Below, piece after piece: positions 51,481 through 60,184 of a DNA stretch of 64,000 nt. The stretch spans positions 2,108,001 through 2,172,000 of the forward strand of contig NC_007513.1 of assembly GCF_000012505.1 (NCBI RefSeq), read 5' to 3'. The notes under the pieces are model-generated. The model made no database searches. It saw only the letters and a list, made by a program, of their open reading frames with translations, and had not been told where the DNA came from. A program made the position numbers and the translations under genes. Origin of the DNA: Synechococcus sp. CC9902 (GTDB lineage Bacteria; Cyanobacteriota; Cyanobacteriia; PCC-6307; Cyanobiaceae). Position 1 is the first letter of the stretch. Each line of letters opens with the position of its first letter.

Positions 51481-52776
51481 TCAGAGCTTGTACTTGCCAC
51501 CTTTATTTGCATCAGTCCAATCACAGGCGAAGCCTTTGGAATCGGGGTGAATTTGATTCCAGGCCTGCGGTGCAATCGGGCCGTCGGTGGATTCGAGAAT
51601 GTCGAACTGACCATCAGCCGTGATTTGGCCGATACGGACAGTTTGTGACAAGTGATGGTTAGGCATCACTTCCACAGGGCCCTGAGGTGCATCAAAGGTG
51701 ATGCCCACGAGAGCTTCACGAACCTTGTTGTCGTCGAAGGAGTTGGCCTTCTCGACAGCTGCTTTCCACAGGTACACCATGTTGTAGGCAGATTCCTGTG
51801 GATCTGCGACCTGACGATCAGCGCCATACTTCGCCTTGAAGTCTGCAGCGAACTTCTTGGATGCGGGCGTGTCGATCGACATCATGTAGTTCCAAGCGCC
51901 GTAATGGCCTTCAAGGAACTCAGATCCAATCGTGCTGATTTCTTCTTCAGCGATGGAGTAATTCATCACGTAGTAGCCATTGGCTGGTGTGATGCCGGCA
52001 TCCTGAATCTGCTTGAAGAAAGCAACGTTTTGGTCGCCGTTCAGGGTGTTGATGATCACGCCACCATCAGGAAGTGCCTTCTTGATTTTGGCGATGATTG
52101 GAGCAACTTCTGTGTTGCCGAGGGGCAGGTAGTCCTCACCAACAACGGTGCCGCCAAGTTGTGCAACTTGGGATTTGGTGATCGTGTTGGACGTACGCGG
52201 GAACACGTAGTCGGAACCAACCAGGAAGAAGGGCTTGCCAGCGGCAGGCGACTTCTCATACATGAATTTGGTTGCTGGCTCCGACTGCTGGTTTGGAGTT
52301 GCGCCCGTATAGAAGATGTTGTTGGAACACTCCTGAGCCTCGTACTGAATCGGGTAGTAGAGGAAAGCGTCCTTCGACTCATAAACCGGAAGCATTGCCT
52401 TCCGGCTAGCTGAGGTCCAACCGCCGAAAACAACAGGCACTGAATCCTGATCGATCAGCTTCTTAGATTTCTCAGCGAAGGTGGGCCAATCGGAGGCACC
52501 GTCTTCGACGATGTAATCAATTTTGTATTTTTTGCCATCGACTTCAACACCGCCAGCGGCGTTGATTTCGTCGATTGCCATTTTTTCCGTATCCACCAAG
52601 GTGGACTCGGAAATCGCCATGGTTCCGGTCAACGAATGCAGGATGCCGACGGTGACGGTGTCGTCGTACTCAACATTCGAAGCTGTCTTGTCGTCACCAC
52701 CGCAGGCAGTTACGGCCAGACCCAGCGACGCAGCGGCCATGCCGGCGAAAAGACGCTTAGAGAGAGAATTGCTCAT
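51481..52776 (-). CDS. urtA: Urea ABC transporter substrate-binding lipoprotein UrtA
   Basis: 431 residues. Lipoprotein signal peptide ends 'LAVTAC' with the lipidated Cys at 25, then a short Gly/Asp linker. The binding domain starts 'VTVGILHSLTGTMAISESTLVD', the typical urea-branch start of LivJ-like proteins, and contains 'PIQYEAQECSNNIFYTGATPNQQ' and 'GAWNYMMSIDTP'. It captures urea at the outer face of the inner membrane. First gene of the operon, with an NtcA-like promoter upstream. Confidence 0.96.
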   Translation of the reverse strand: MSNSLSKRLFAGMAAASLGLAVTACGGDDKTASNVEYDDTVTVGILHSLTGTMAISESTLVDTEKMAIDEINAAGGVEVDGKKYKIDYIVEDGASDWPTFAEKSKKLIDQDSVPVVFGGWTSASRKAMLPVYESKDAFLYYPIQYEAQECSNNIFYTGATPNQQSEPATKFMYEKSPAAGKPFFLVGSDYVFPRTSNTITKSQVAQLGGTVVGEDYLPLGNTEVAPIIAKIKKALPDGGVIINTLNGDQNVAFFKQIQDAGITPANGYYVMNYSIAEEEISTIGSEFLEGHYGAWNYMMSIDTPASKKFAADFKAKYGADRQVADPQESAYNMVYLWKAAVEKANSFDDNKVREALVGITFDAPQGPVEVMPNHHLSQTVRIGQITADGQFDILESTDGPIAPQAWNQIHPDSKGFACDWTDANKGGKYKL

Positions 52777-52818
52777 TCAGTCCAAAACACGGGAAACTCG
52801 CCTGATGGCGATCGAAGG

Positions 52819-52861
52819 AAGGTACGGATCAACAGCACCCTTCTTTCGTATCAAAACGAAC
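52819..52861 (-). promoter_or_regulatory. NtcA-type promoter of urtA (candidate)
   Basis: On the minus strand GTTCGTTTTGATAC (52861-52848) matches GTAN8TAC with one change. A -10-like TACCTT (52824-52819) follows after 23 nt, the spacing of NtcA-activated promoters. The predicted RNA start is about 35-40 nt before the urtA ATG. Nitrogen-limited activation of urea uptake is well known. Confidence 0.55.
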
Positions 52862-52887
52862 TAAACGAGTGAGTCACTAAAAAAACA

Positions 52888-53493
52888 TCAGACATTTGGT
52901 AGCTGTTGCAACACAAATTCCACGACTTGGTTCAACCCCACACCGTTTTTAAGGTTGGTAAAACACCAAGGGCGATCACCTCGCATGCGCTGGGTGTCGT
53001 GTTCCATCACCGATAAATCAGCTCCCACCAAAGGAGCTAAATCAATTTTGTTAATCACCAAAAGATCCGAACGGGTGATGCCAGGCCCTCCCTTGCGAGG
53101 AATCTTGTCCCCGGCCGCAACATCAATCACATAGATACAAAGGTCGACTAGCTCGGGACTAAAACTGGCCGCAAGGTTGTCTCCTCCGCTTTCGACGAGA
53201 ACTAAATCAAGGCCTGGAAACTGTGCCTCCAAATCACCCACCGCTGCCCGGTTGATCGAACAGTCCTCGCGGATCGCGGTGTGAGGACACCCACCGGTTT
53301 CCACGCCGCGAATCCGTTCTGGCGGCAGCACCCCAGCCCTTGTCAAGAACTGGGCATCTTCCTGGGTATAGATGTCATTGGTCACAACAGCCAACTCGAG
53401 ACGTTCGCAAAGCTCACGACAGAGGGCCTCCACCAAAGCCGTTTTGCCGGAACCAACCGGTCCGGCAACCCCCAAACGCAACTTGCTCGCCAT
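52888..53493 (-). CDS. ureG: Urease accessory GTPase UreG
   Basis: 201 residues. P-loop '[18 protein letters not shown]' (about 11-28), the nickel-binding CPH in '[15 protein letters not shown]' and '[15 protein letters not shown]' for guanine recognition. With UreE, UreF and UreD it drives GTP-dependent nickel insertion into urease. The stop lies 111 bp before the urtA start; the transcript may continue, but the NtcA-type site suggests a separate start. Confidence 0.96.
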   Translation of the reverse strand: MASKLRLGVAGPVGSGKTALVEALCRELCERLELAVVTNDIYTQEDAQFLTRAGVLPPERIRGVETGGCPHTAIREDCSINRAAVGDLEAQFPGLDLVLVESGGDNLAASFSPELVDLCIYVIDVAAGDKIPRKGGPGITRSDLLVINKIDLAPLVGADLSVMEHDTQRMRGDRPWCFTNLKNGVGLNQVVEFVLQQLPNV

Positions 53494-54164
53494 CAGCTTC
53501 GAAACAGACGCGAATACAGCTCAGCATGGGCCAGCTGGGTGAGCGAAGCCCCAACCCCAGCGCTCCACATCTGCTGAGGGTCCATATCCCGCAATTGCAG
53601 AGCCTGCTTCTGCACCAACGGTAAGAGTCGCTGTTGCAGCACCTGGGCTCGGGTTGGGCCCAATGGCACCAGTCGCACTGCAGCACTGAGCTGATTGGCA
53701 ACCCAGCCGTAGAGATACCCCTCGAGCATGTCGAGCACTGGAATCTTCATCGCCGAAGCCGCCCAAGCCCAGGCCGCTGGCCAGCTCAAGCGCACCGGCT
53801 CCGGCAAAGGATGGCCTAGGTCGTTGAGCAATTGCACCAGCGACTGGCCCATTTGACGCTGTTGAGCCCGGAGCTCTGATGCCTCCCGAGTGGCCAGGAG
53901 CCAACCATCCAAGTTTTCGACTCCATAACGCCCCTGAACATCACCCTGATGCACCCAAACCTCAAGTTGATGGCGGAGCTTGGGCAATGCCGCCACTTCA
54001 AGGCGAAGAGCACCGCGGATGAGCTCCGCCGTCAACCAATCCTGCACGGCTTGTTCATCGTTCAAGCCATTGGTTTGGACGAGAACCTCTAATCCTTCGG
54101 AATAACTAAAAGCACCAACTGGCAGTGCTGGACTCACCAATTGCAACAGCGCCAGAGACGTCAT
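53493..54164 (-). CDS. ureF: Urease accessory protein UreF
   Basis: 223 residues, all-helical. Opens '[27 protein letters not shown]' with the family 'PxGxFxxSxGLE' pattern; the middle has '[28 protein letters not shown]'. It scaffolds the UreD-UreF-UreG complex on apo-urease. Shares one base with ureG and overlaps ureE by 4 bp. Confidence 0.94.
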   Translation of the reverse strand: MTSLALLQLVSPALPVGAFSYSEGLEVLVQTNGLNDEQAVQDWLTAELIRGALRLEVAALPKLRHQLEVWVHQGDVQGRYGVENLDGWLLATREASELRAQQRQMGQSLVQLLNDLGHPLPEPVRLSWPAAWAWAASAMKIPVLDMLEGYLYGWVANQLSAAVRLVPLGPTRAQVLQQRLLPLVQKQALQLRDMDPQQMWSAGVGASLTQLAHAELYSRLFRS

Positions 54165-54643
54165 GGCGAAGAATGGTGATGGGAGTGGCTGGCATAGGCG
54201 CCACCCTCAGGAAGGAACGGTCGACGGCATTGAGTCACCACCAAACCACGTCCCTTCAACATCGAAGCCAAAACCGAATCATCCAAAAGCAGCAGCTCCT
54301 GGTCGTGAAGCTCCAATGCCACATGACGATTACCAAGGTGATAGGCCGCCGCAAGCAAATCCAATGATGTGGGCGCTTGGACTTGGAGCAAATCTTCTAG
54401 AGCAGCCACAACTTCAACCCGCACCGAAACCTCAGCATCTGAGAGCTGATCCCCAGGCTCGAGGGGCCCATGCCGTGGCAATTGCAGCAACACGTCATGC
54501 CCACACGCCGTAGAGCGGCGACCACGCAGCACCGTTCTCTCTTCAGCCGTCAAAGGCAGGAACCAATCCACCTGCTTGCCATGGTCTTGCTGCCGATCGA
54601 CGACTGGCAAACGCTGGTTCAGCACGGTTATCGCATCGCTCAC
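54161..54643 (-). CDS. ureE: Urease accessory nickel chaperone UreE
   Basis: 160 residues from a GTG at 54643. The peptide-binding domain ('VDRQQDHGKQVDWFLPLTAEERTVLRGRR') is followed by the metal domain ('YHLGNRHVALELHDQELLLLDDSVLASMLKGRGL') and a short His-containing tail ('ASHSHHHSS'). It delivers nickel to UreG. First gene of ureE-ureF-ureG, divergent from ureD across 57 bp. Confidence 0.95.
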   Translation of the reverse strand: MSDAITVLNQRLPVVDRQQDHGKQVDWFLPLTAEERTVLRGRRSTACGHDVLLQLPRHGPLEPGDQLSDAEVSVRVEVVAALEDLLQVQAPTSLDLLAAAYHLGNRHVALELHDQELLLLDDSVLASMLKGRGLVVTQCRRPFLPEGGAYASHSHHHSSP

Positions 54644-54700
54644 CGAAGCACCCCAAGCTCAAACCACCCTGCCGAAGAGCCTTCACTGAATTTGGTATGA

Positions 54701-55678
54701 ATGGCTACAAAGTGGCGAGCAGGCTGCGTCGAGCGTGGGGAGATGCAGCGACTCAACCCCTGGCACGGCACCTGCCGGTTGCAGTTCAGCGCCGACGCCG
54801 ACACCACCCATCATCAAGGGGGCTGCACCGCACCCTTCAAATTGATGCGTGCCGAACGCGGCAACGACGGCCGATGTGAACTCCCTCTTCTCCACAGCGC
54901 CGGCGGGCTCGTGGGTGGAGATCAACTGAGTGTGGACCTGGAGCTGGGAAGGAACAGCCGAGCCCTCATCACCAGCGTTGCTGCTCAAAAGGTGTACGGC
55001 TCCATTGGACGAAGTCGCCTGCATCCAAAGGGAACCTGGGCCAACCAATCGGTGAGCTGCCGACTGGGCTCCAACAGCGATCTGGAATGGCTCCCCCAAG
55101 AGCTTGTGGTGTACGCCGATGCACTCGTGGAACAAAGCCTCGACGTGCAACTGGCCGACGATGCGTCATTTCTGAGTGCTGAAATCGTGCGACTAGGTCG
55201 TACCGCGGCTGGGGAAGACCTCGGACAAGGTTGTTGGCGTTCAGCCGTGAGCCTGCGTCGAATTGGTGAGAACGGGACACGCTGGGAGCAGGTGGATCGC
55301 TTGGAACTCAGCGGCGATGCACTGCATCACCGCCATGGTCTGAATGGAGATGCAGTGTTTGGAACATTGATTTGGGCAGCCCCCGCTCCTCTCACCAATC
55401 CAACGCTCAAGTCGTTGCTCACCAACGCCCGGAACGACCGCGCCGGATTGGAAGGGCAGATGCAATGCAGCAGATTAGAGCAGGGATTGATTGCCCGTTA
55501 TGTCGGCCCATCGAGCCGAGATGCCCGCTTCTGGTTCAGCCGAATCTGGGCCCGCACAAGGGCCCAGCGTCAGCTCAGTGAGCCTCGTATTCCCCGGGTA
55601 TGGCCCCTACAGGAACAGCCCTTACGACAACAAGTGTTCATAGAGAACATTGCGTCGTCGAATGCGGCGACACACTGA
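54701..55678 (+). CDS. ureD: Urease accessory protein UreD (UreH)
   Basis: 325 residues. Blocks: 'PFKLMRAERGNDGRCELPLLHSAGGLVGGDQLSVDLELGRNSRALITSVAAQKVYGSIGR' and 'LEWLPQELVVYADALVEQSL' are standard UreD. The start could also be an ATG at 54743 ('MQRLNPWHG'), since family N-termini are short. It opens the plus-strand set ureD-ureA-ureB-ureC. Confidence 0.94.
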   Translation: MATKWRAGCVERGEMQRLNPWHGTCRLQFSADADTTHHQGGCTAPFKLMRAERGNDGRCELPLLHSAGGLVGGDQLSVDLELGRNSRALITSVAAQKVYGSIGRSRLHPKGTWANQSVSCRLGSNSDLEWLPQELVVYADALVEQSLDVQLADDASFLSAEIVRLGRTAAGEDLGQGCWRSAVSLRRIGENGTRWEQVDRLELSGDALHHRHGLNGDAVFGTLIWAAPAPLTNPTLKSLLTNARNDRAGLEGQMQCSRLEQGLIARYVGPSSRDARFWFSRIWARTRAQRQLSEPRIPRVWPLQEQPLRQQVFIENIASSNAATH

Positions 55679-55696
55679 AACTGACTGCCGTCCCCC

Positions 55697-55999
55697 ATGC
55701 ATCTCAGTCCCCAAGAAAAAGACAAACTCCTCATCGTGACCGCCGCATTACTGGCGGAACGACGACTCAACCGTGGGGTCAAGCTGAACCATCCCGAAGC
55801 GATGGCGTGGCTCAGTTTTCTCGTCCTCGAGGGCGCTCGCGATGGACAAACCGTCGCTGAACTCATGCAGGCAGGAACCACATGGCTTCGCCGTGATCAA
55901 GTGATGGAAGGGGTACCGGAATTGGTGGAGGAGGTGCAGATCGAAGCGGTTTTTCCTGACGGCACCAAGCTCGTCACCCTTCACGACCCGATCCGCTGA
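55697..55999 (+). CDS. ureA: Urease gamma subunit UreA
   Basis: 100 residues, the standard length. '[57 protein letters not shown]' is characteristic of bacterial gamma subunits, with the conserved 'RxRxGxKLNxPEA' core. Forms the (alpha beta gamma)3 enzyme with UreB and UreC. Spaced 18 bp after ureD and 9 bp before ureB. Confidence 0.97.
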   Translation: MHLSPQEKDKLLIVTAALLAERRLNRGVKLNHPEAMAWLSFLVLEGARDGQTVAELMQAGTTWLRRDQVMEGVPELVEEVQIEAVFPDGTKLVTLHDPIR

Positions 56000-56008
56000 G
56001 ACTTCACC

Positions 56009-56329
56009 ATGGCTCCCCTTATTCCCGGCGAACTCATCCCGGAACCCGGCGAACTTGAACTTAACGCTGGCCGGCCCGTCACCACCATCAGTGTTGCCAA
56101 CGGTGGAGACCGCCCCGTTCAGGTGGGTTCACACTTTCACTTCGCTGAAGCGAATGCAGCCCTGCAATTTGATCGCGATGCAGCCCGCGGACAGCGGCTC
56201 GACATCCCAGCGGGTACCGCAATCCGCTTTGAGCCCGGCGACCATCGCGACGTGAACCTCATTCCCTTCGCTGGTCACCGCAGGGTGATCGGCTTCAACG
56301 GCCGCATTAACGGTCCCATCGACGCCTGA
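56009..56329 (+). CDS. ureB: Urease beta subunit UreB
   Basis: 106 residues. Opens '[24 protein letters not shown]' and has '[42 protein letters not shown]', the canonical beta-subunit blocks. Together with the separate gamma chain this is the three-subunit bacterial arrangement. It ends 3 bp before ureC. Confidence 0.97.
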   Translation: MAPLIPGELIPEPGELELNAGRPVTTISVANGGDRPVQVGSHFHFAEANAALQFDRDAARGQRLDIPAGTAIRFEPGDHRDVNLIPFAGHRRVIGFNGRINGPIDA

Positions 56330-56332
56330 TTT

Positions 56333-58042
56333 ATGCCCTACCGCATCTCCCGCCAGGCCTACGCCGAAACCTACGGACCCACCACCGGTGACCGCATCCG
56401 CTTGGCCGACACCGAGTTAATTCTCGAAGTCGAAAAGGATTACACCGTTTACGGCGATGAAGTGAAATTCGGCGGCGGCAAAGTAATCCGCGATGGCATG
56501 GGCCAAGCCCAAACTCCACGCTCTGAAGGTGCCGTCGACACAGTCATCACCAACGCTTTAATCCTGGATTGGTGGGGCATCGTGAAAGCCGATGTGGGCC
56601 TTAGGGACGGCCGCATCGTTGCCATCGGAAAAGCTGGCAACCCCGACACCCAAGAGGGGGTGACGATCGTGGTGGGACCAGGAACGGAGGCCATTGCTGG
56701 GGAAGGGCAGATCCTCACGGCGGGTGGCATCGACAGCCACATCCATTTCATCTGCCCACAGCAGATCGAAACAGCCTTAGCGAGTGGGGTCACAACGATG
56801 CTCGGCGGTGGCACCGGACCCGCCACTGGAACCAACGCCACCACCTGCACCCCAGGTGCATTCCACATCGGCCGCATGCTTCAAGCCGCTGAAGGTTTGC
56901 CGGTGAATCTGGGTTTCTTCGGCAAGGGCAATGCCAGCACCCCCGAGGCCCTGGAAGAACAAGTGAGGGCTGGGGCTTGCGGCCTCAAACTCCACGAAGA
57001 CTGGGGAACAACACCCGCTGCCATTGACGCTTGTTTGTCGGTGGCGGATCAAATGGATGTGCAGGTCTGCATCCATACCGACACCCTGAATGAAGCGGGG
57101 TTTGTCGAAGACACCATCGCGGCGATCAAGGGGCGCACCATCCACACGTTCCATACCGAGGGTGCGGGCGGGGGGCACGCTCCAGACATCATCAAAATCT
57201 GCGGCGAGGCCAACGTGCTTCCCAGCAGCACAAACCCCACGCGCCCTTACACCCGCAACACCCTCGAGGAACACCTCGACATGTTGATGGTTTGCCATCA
57301 CCTCGACCCCAAAATTCCAGAGGATGTGGCCTTTGCAGAGTCACGAATCCGCCGCGAAACCATCGCTGCGGAAGACATCCTTCACGACCTGGGCGCCTTT
57401 TCGATCATCGCCAGCGACTCCCAAGCGATGGGCCGTGTCGGTGAAGTGATCACACGCACCTTTCAAACCGCGCACAAGATGAAAGTGCAGCGTGGAGCAC
57501 TACCGGAAGACTCCAGCCGCAACGACAACCACCGAATCAAGCGCTACATCGCCAAGGTGACGATCAACCCGGCTCTAGCCCACGGCATCAGTCGCGACGT
57601 GGGATCAATCGAAACCGGCAAGCTTGCCGACCTCGTGTTGTGGAAGCCTGGCTTCTTTGGCATCCGACCCGAACTCGTGATTAAGGGAGGTTCGATTGTC
57701 TGGGCTCAGATGGGAGATGCCAATGCATCGATCCCCACACCAGGCCCGGTGCACGGCCGCCCCATGTTCGGAGCCTTCGGCAAAGCCTTGGCGCCCAGCT
57801 GCCTCACTTTTTTAAGTGCAGCGGCCATGGATGCCGACATCCCAAAACATCTCGGCCTCGAACGCACATGTCGTGCGGTGAGCGACACCCGCAGCGTGGG
57901 GAAAAGTGCACTCAAACTGAATTCCGCGCTACCCAACGTGAGCGTTGATCCGCAAACCTATGAGGTGTTCGCCGATGGTGAACTGCTCACCTGTGAACCC
58001 GCTGAGGTACTCCCGCTTGCGCAGCGTTATTTGCTGCTGTGA
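56333..58042 (+). CDS. ureC: Urease alpha subunit UreC (catalytic)
   Basis: 569 residues, normal length. Hydrolyses urea to ammonia and carbamate at a dinickel site. Nickel ligands and the carbamylated lysine are present: 'HIHF' (about residues 135-138), Lys in '[10 protein letters not shown]' (about 218), His in '[10 protein letters not shown]' and '[15 protein letters not shown]', and Asp in '[11 protein letters not shown]'. The active-site flap 'MVCHHLD' is intact. After the stop there are 90 bp without a gene. Confidence 0.98.
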
Positions 58043-58132
58043 GCACAAAACCGTTAAGCAGTAACAGCAGATATTGAAGAACTATTGATCCCTGTGAAGT
58101 AGTTCAATCCATCATTTTAACGATAGAAGAAA

Positions 58133-58807
58133 CTAAGCAACCAAACGATTCAGCATCGGGATCTCAGCCATTTCATCGCGCCATTGTTGAATCCAAAGAT
58201 CTTGACTGCGCTCATAGATCTCGGTGAGTTCTTGTACAGCATCATCGCGAAAATCAACGCGCAAATCGAGCAGAGGAAAGGCAACATCGCCACTAATTTG
58301 TAAGGCCGCCGATGTTGCCGCCCTAGCGCGACGATCACCACCAGCTGCCTCACCAGCCCTTAGGGCAAACATCAAGCGACGACCTAATTTCCAGGAGGGA
58401 TCACTCATTAAAAAGGCCTGTTCCATGGCCTCTAACACCTCCTCTCCGACGAGAAAATTACCGGCTACTGAAAGATGCGACTGGGAGCGATGACCCGCCC
58501 AATCTCCACATTCTGGACCCGTCCAACTTGCGGTACGACCATGCAAGTCGATCAAATGAAACTGACGCCGATCACGAAGAACATCATCAGTTAGCAGGGT
58601 TTCTAATACATCCTGAGCATCACCATTCTGTTCCAGTCGCTCTAAGCCACAGATCCCTAAATAAGGATTGGTATGTGCTTGCGTCGCCACTGCTCCAACA
58701 CCCGAACGAATGTGAGGAACAGTTGAACCGACGGCCAAATGACACGTGGCAACGGCCACACCAAAACGACCATTTTGAGGATCACGAGCAACGATTGAGA
58801 ACGTCAC
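58133..58807 (-). CDS. DUF1028-family protein (Ntn-hydrolase fold)
   Basis: 224 residues from a GTG at 58807 that overlaps the upstream TGA (GTGA), matching the family N-terminus 'TFSIVARDPQNGRFGVAVAT'. Also seen: 'PHIRSGVGAVATQAHTNPYLG', 'GRTASWTGPECGDWAGH', and 'SVAGNFLVGEEVLEAMEQAF'. DUF1028 proteins have an Ntn-hydrolase-like fold without established activity. It is the last gene of the 58-64 kb minus-strand cassette. Confidence 0.88.
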   Translation of the reverse strand: MTFSIVARDPQNGRFGVAVATCHLAVGSTVPHIRSGVGAVATQAHTNPYLGICGLERLEQNGDAQDVLETLLTDDVLRDRRQFHLIDLHGRTASWTGPECGDWAGHRSQSHLSVAGNFLVGEEVLEAMEQAFLMSDPSWKLGRRLMFALRAGEAAGGDRRARAATSAALQISGDVAFPLLDLRVDFRDDAVQELTEIYERSQDLWIQQWRDEMAEIPMLNRLVA

Positions 58808-60090
58808 AGTTGCTGATCGAGACGCTGCAACGCCCCCAATAAAACTGCTGTTCCAGCCCAACATTCATCGTCGCTGGTGAACTCGGCAGATGAATGGCTT
58901 AACCCACCTTGGCTAGGAACAAAAATCATTCCCATCGGCCAACGACGACCCATTTCTTGCGCATCGTGACTGGCTCGACTGGGCAAACGACTATGGGAGA
59001 AACCCAGGGCAGATGCCGCTGACGTAATTGCATCCATCACCTTGGAATCTGCGGGCGTTGGCGCAACATCAAACTGGGGGTCAAGACGAATACAGCAACC
59101 ACGTTTGAGACCAATGGACTCAAGGGCCAACATCAACGATTCGACCAATTGTTGAAGAACTGCCGGGCTGAGATCGCGCAAATCAACCGTCAGCTTCACT
59201 GAGCCGGGCACCACATTGGCGGCATTCGGCCACACCTCAAGACGACCCACCGTTGCGACCGGTTCATTCACGTGGTGAAGCGCCATCGCTTCTACCGCAA
59301 GCACAACCTCCGAAGCCGTGACGAGGGCATCCTGTCGATGCTCCATCGGGGTCGTACCGGCATGGTTGGCTTGACCGTCAATCACGATGCTGAAACGACG
59401 TTGACCAACGATTCCTTCGACAACACCAATGGAATCGCCTCGCGTCTCGAGAATGCCGCCCTGTTCAACGTGCAATTCCAAAAAGGCGGCAATCGATGCA
59501 TCGGAACGTCGTGCTGAAGCAAGGAACGGCCAATGCCCCCCAATGCGCTCGAGATTTCGCTCAATCGATTCGCCATTGCTCGTGGCATAGGCGTCTGGAT
59601 CCGGAGAAGCAGTACCCACCATGGCTTTGCAGCCAACCATCGTGGATTCCTCATCCGCGAACACAACAAGCTCAAAAGGATGGCGCAACTGCTCACCACT
59701 GGCTTGAAGAGTCCTTGCCACCTCAAGGCCAGCCAGAACACCAAGCACGCCATCAAAACGACCGCCGGTGGGAACAGTGTCGAGATGAGACCCCGTGACC
59801 AACGCTGGAAGGGACGAATCCAACCCAGCCAAACGGCCGATCAGATTCCCAGCAGCGTCGATGCGGACCTGCATCCCCGCGTCTTGCATCCAAGCCGATA
59901 ATTGATCCCGCCCCTGACGATCCTCGAGGCTGAATCCACGGCGACAAACACTTCCATCGGGGCACAACCCAATGGAGGCCAGCGAATCAAGCGTGGAAAT
60001 CAGACGCTCACGATCAGGACGAAGACCTGGCTTTGTATCAACGAAATCCCCCACGACAGCATGCGGACGCCTTGAAAGCAGCGAGGTCAA
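58804..60090 (-). CDS. M20-family amidohydrolase (allantoate/N-carbamoyl-amino-acid hydrolase type)
   Basis: 428 residues from a TTG at 60090, supported by AAGGA 7 bp before it. Metal ligands of the M20 hydrolase family: His in 'TGSHLDTVPTGGRFDG' and its Asp, Glu pair in 'VFADEES', His in 'LELHVEQGG' and the final His in 'RASHDAQEM'. The dimerisation part 'GQANHAGTTPM' is present. The family hydrolyses N-carbamoyl amino acids, ureidopropionate or allantoate; the exact substrate cannot be chosen from the sequence. Adjacent urease would use urea if formed downstream of allantoate. Confidence 0.88.
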   Translation of the reverse strand: MTSLLSRRPHAVVGDFVDTKPGLRPDRERLISTLDSLASIGLCPDGSVCRRGFSLEDRQGRDQLSAWMQDAGMQVRIDAAGNLIGRLAGLDSSLPALVTGSHLDTVPTGGRFDGVLGVLAGLEVARTLQASGEQLRHPFELVVFADEESTMVGCKAMVGTASPDPDAYATSNGESIERNLERIGGHWPFLASARRSDASIAAFLELHVEQGGILETRGDSIGVVEGIVGQRRFSIVIDGQANHAGTTPMEHRQDALVTASEVVLAVEAMALHHVNEPVATVGRLEVWPNAANVVPGSVKLTVDLRDLSPAVLQQLVESLMLALESIGLKRGCCIRLDPQFDVAPTPADSKVMDAITSAASALGFSHSRLPSRASHDAQEMGRRWPMGMIFVPSQGGLSHSSAEFTSDDECWAGTAVLLGALQRLDQQL

Positions 60091-60184
60091 TGTCGTGTCC
60101 TTCAGTTCAAAAGATGCCTAATTTTCACTCAAACATCAAAAACAACTTGTAGTCACCGAAACGATTTCACACTCAAGAGAGGAT

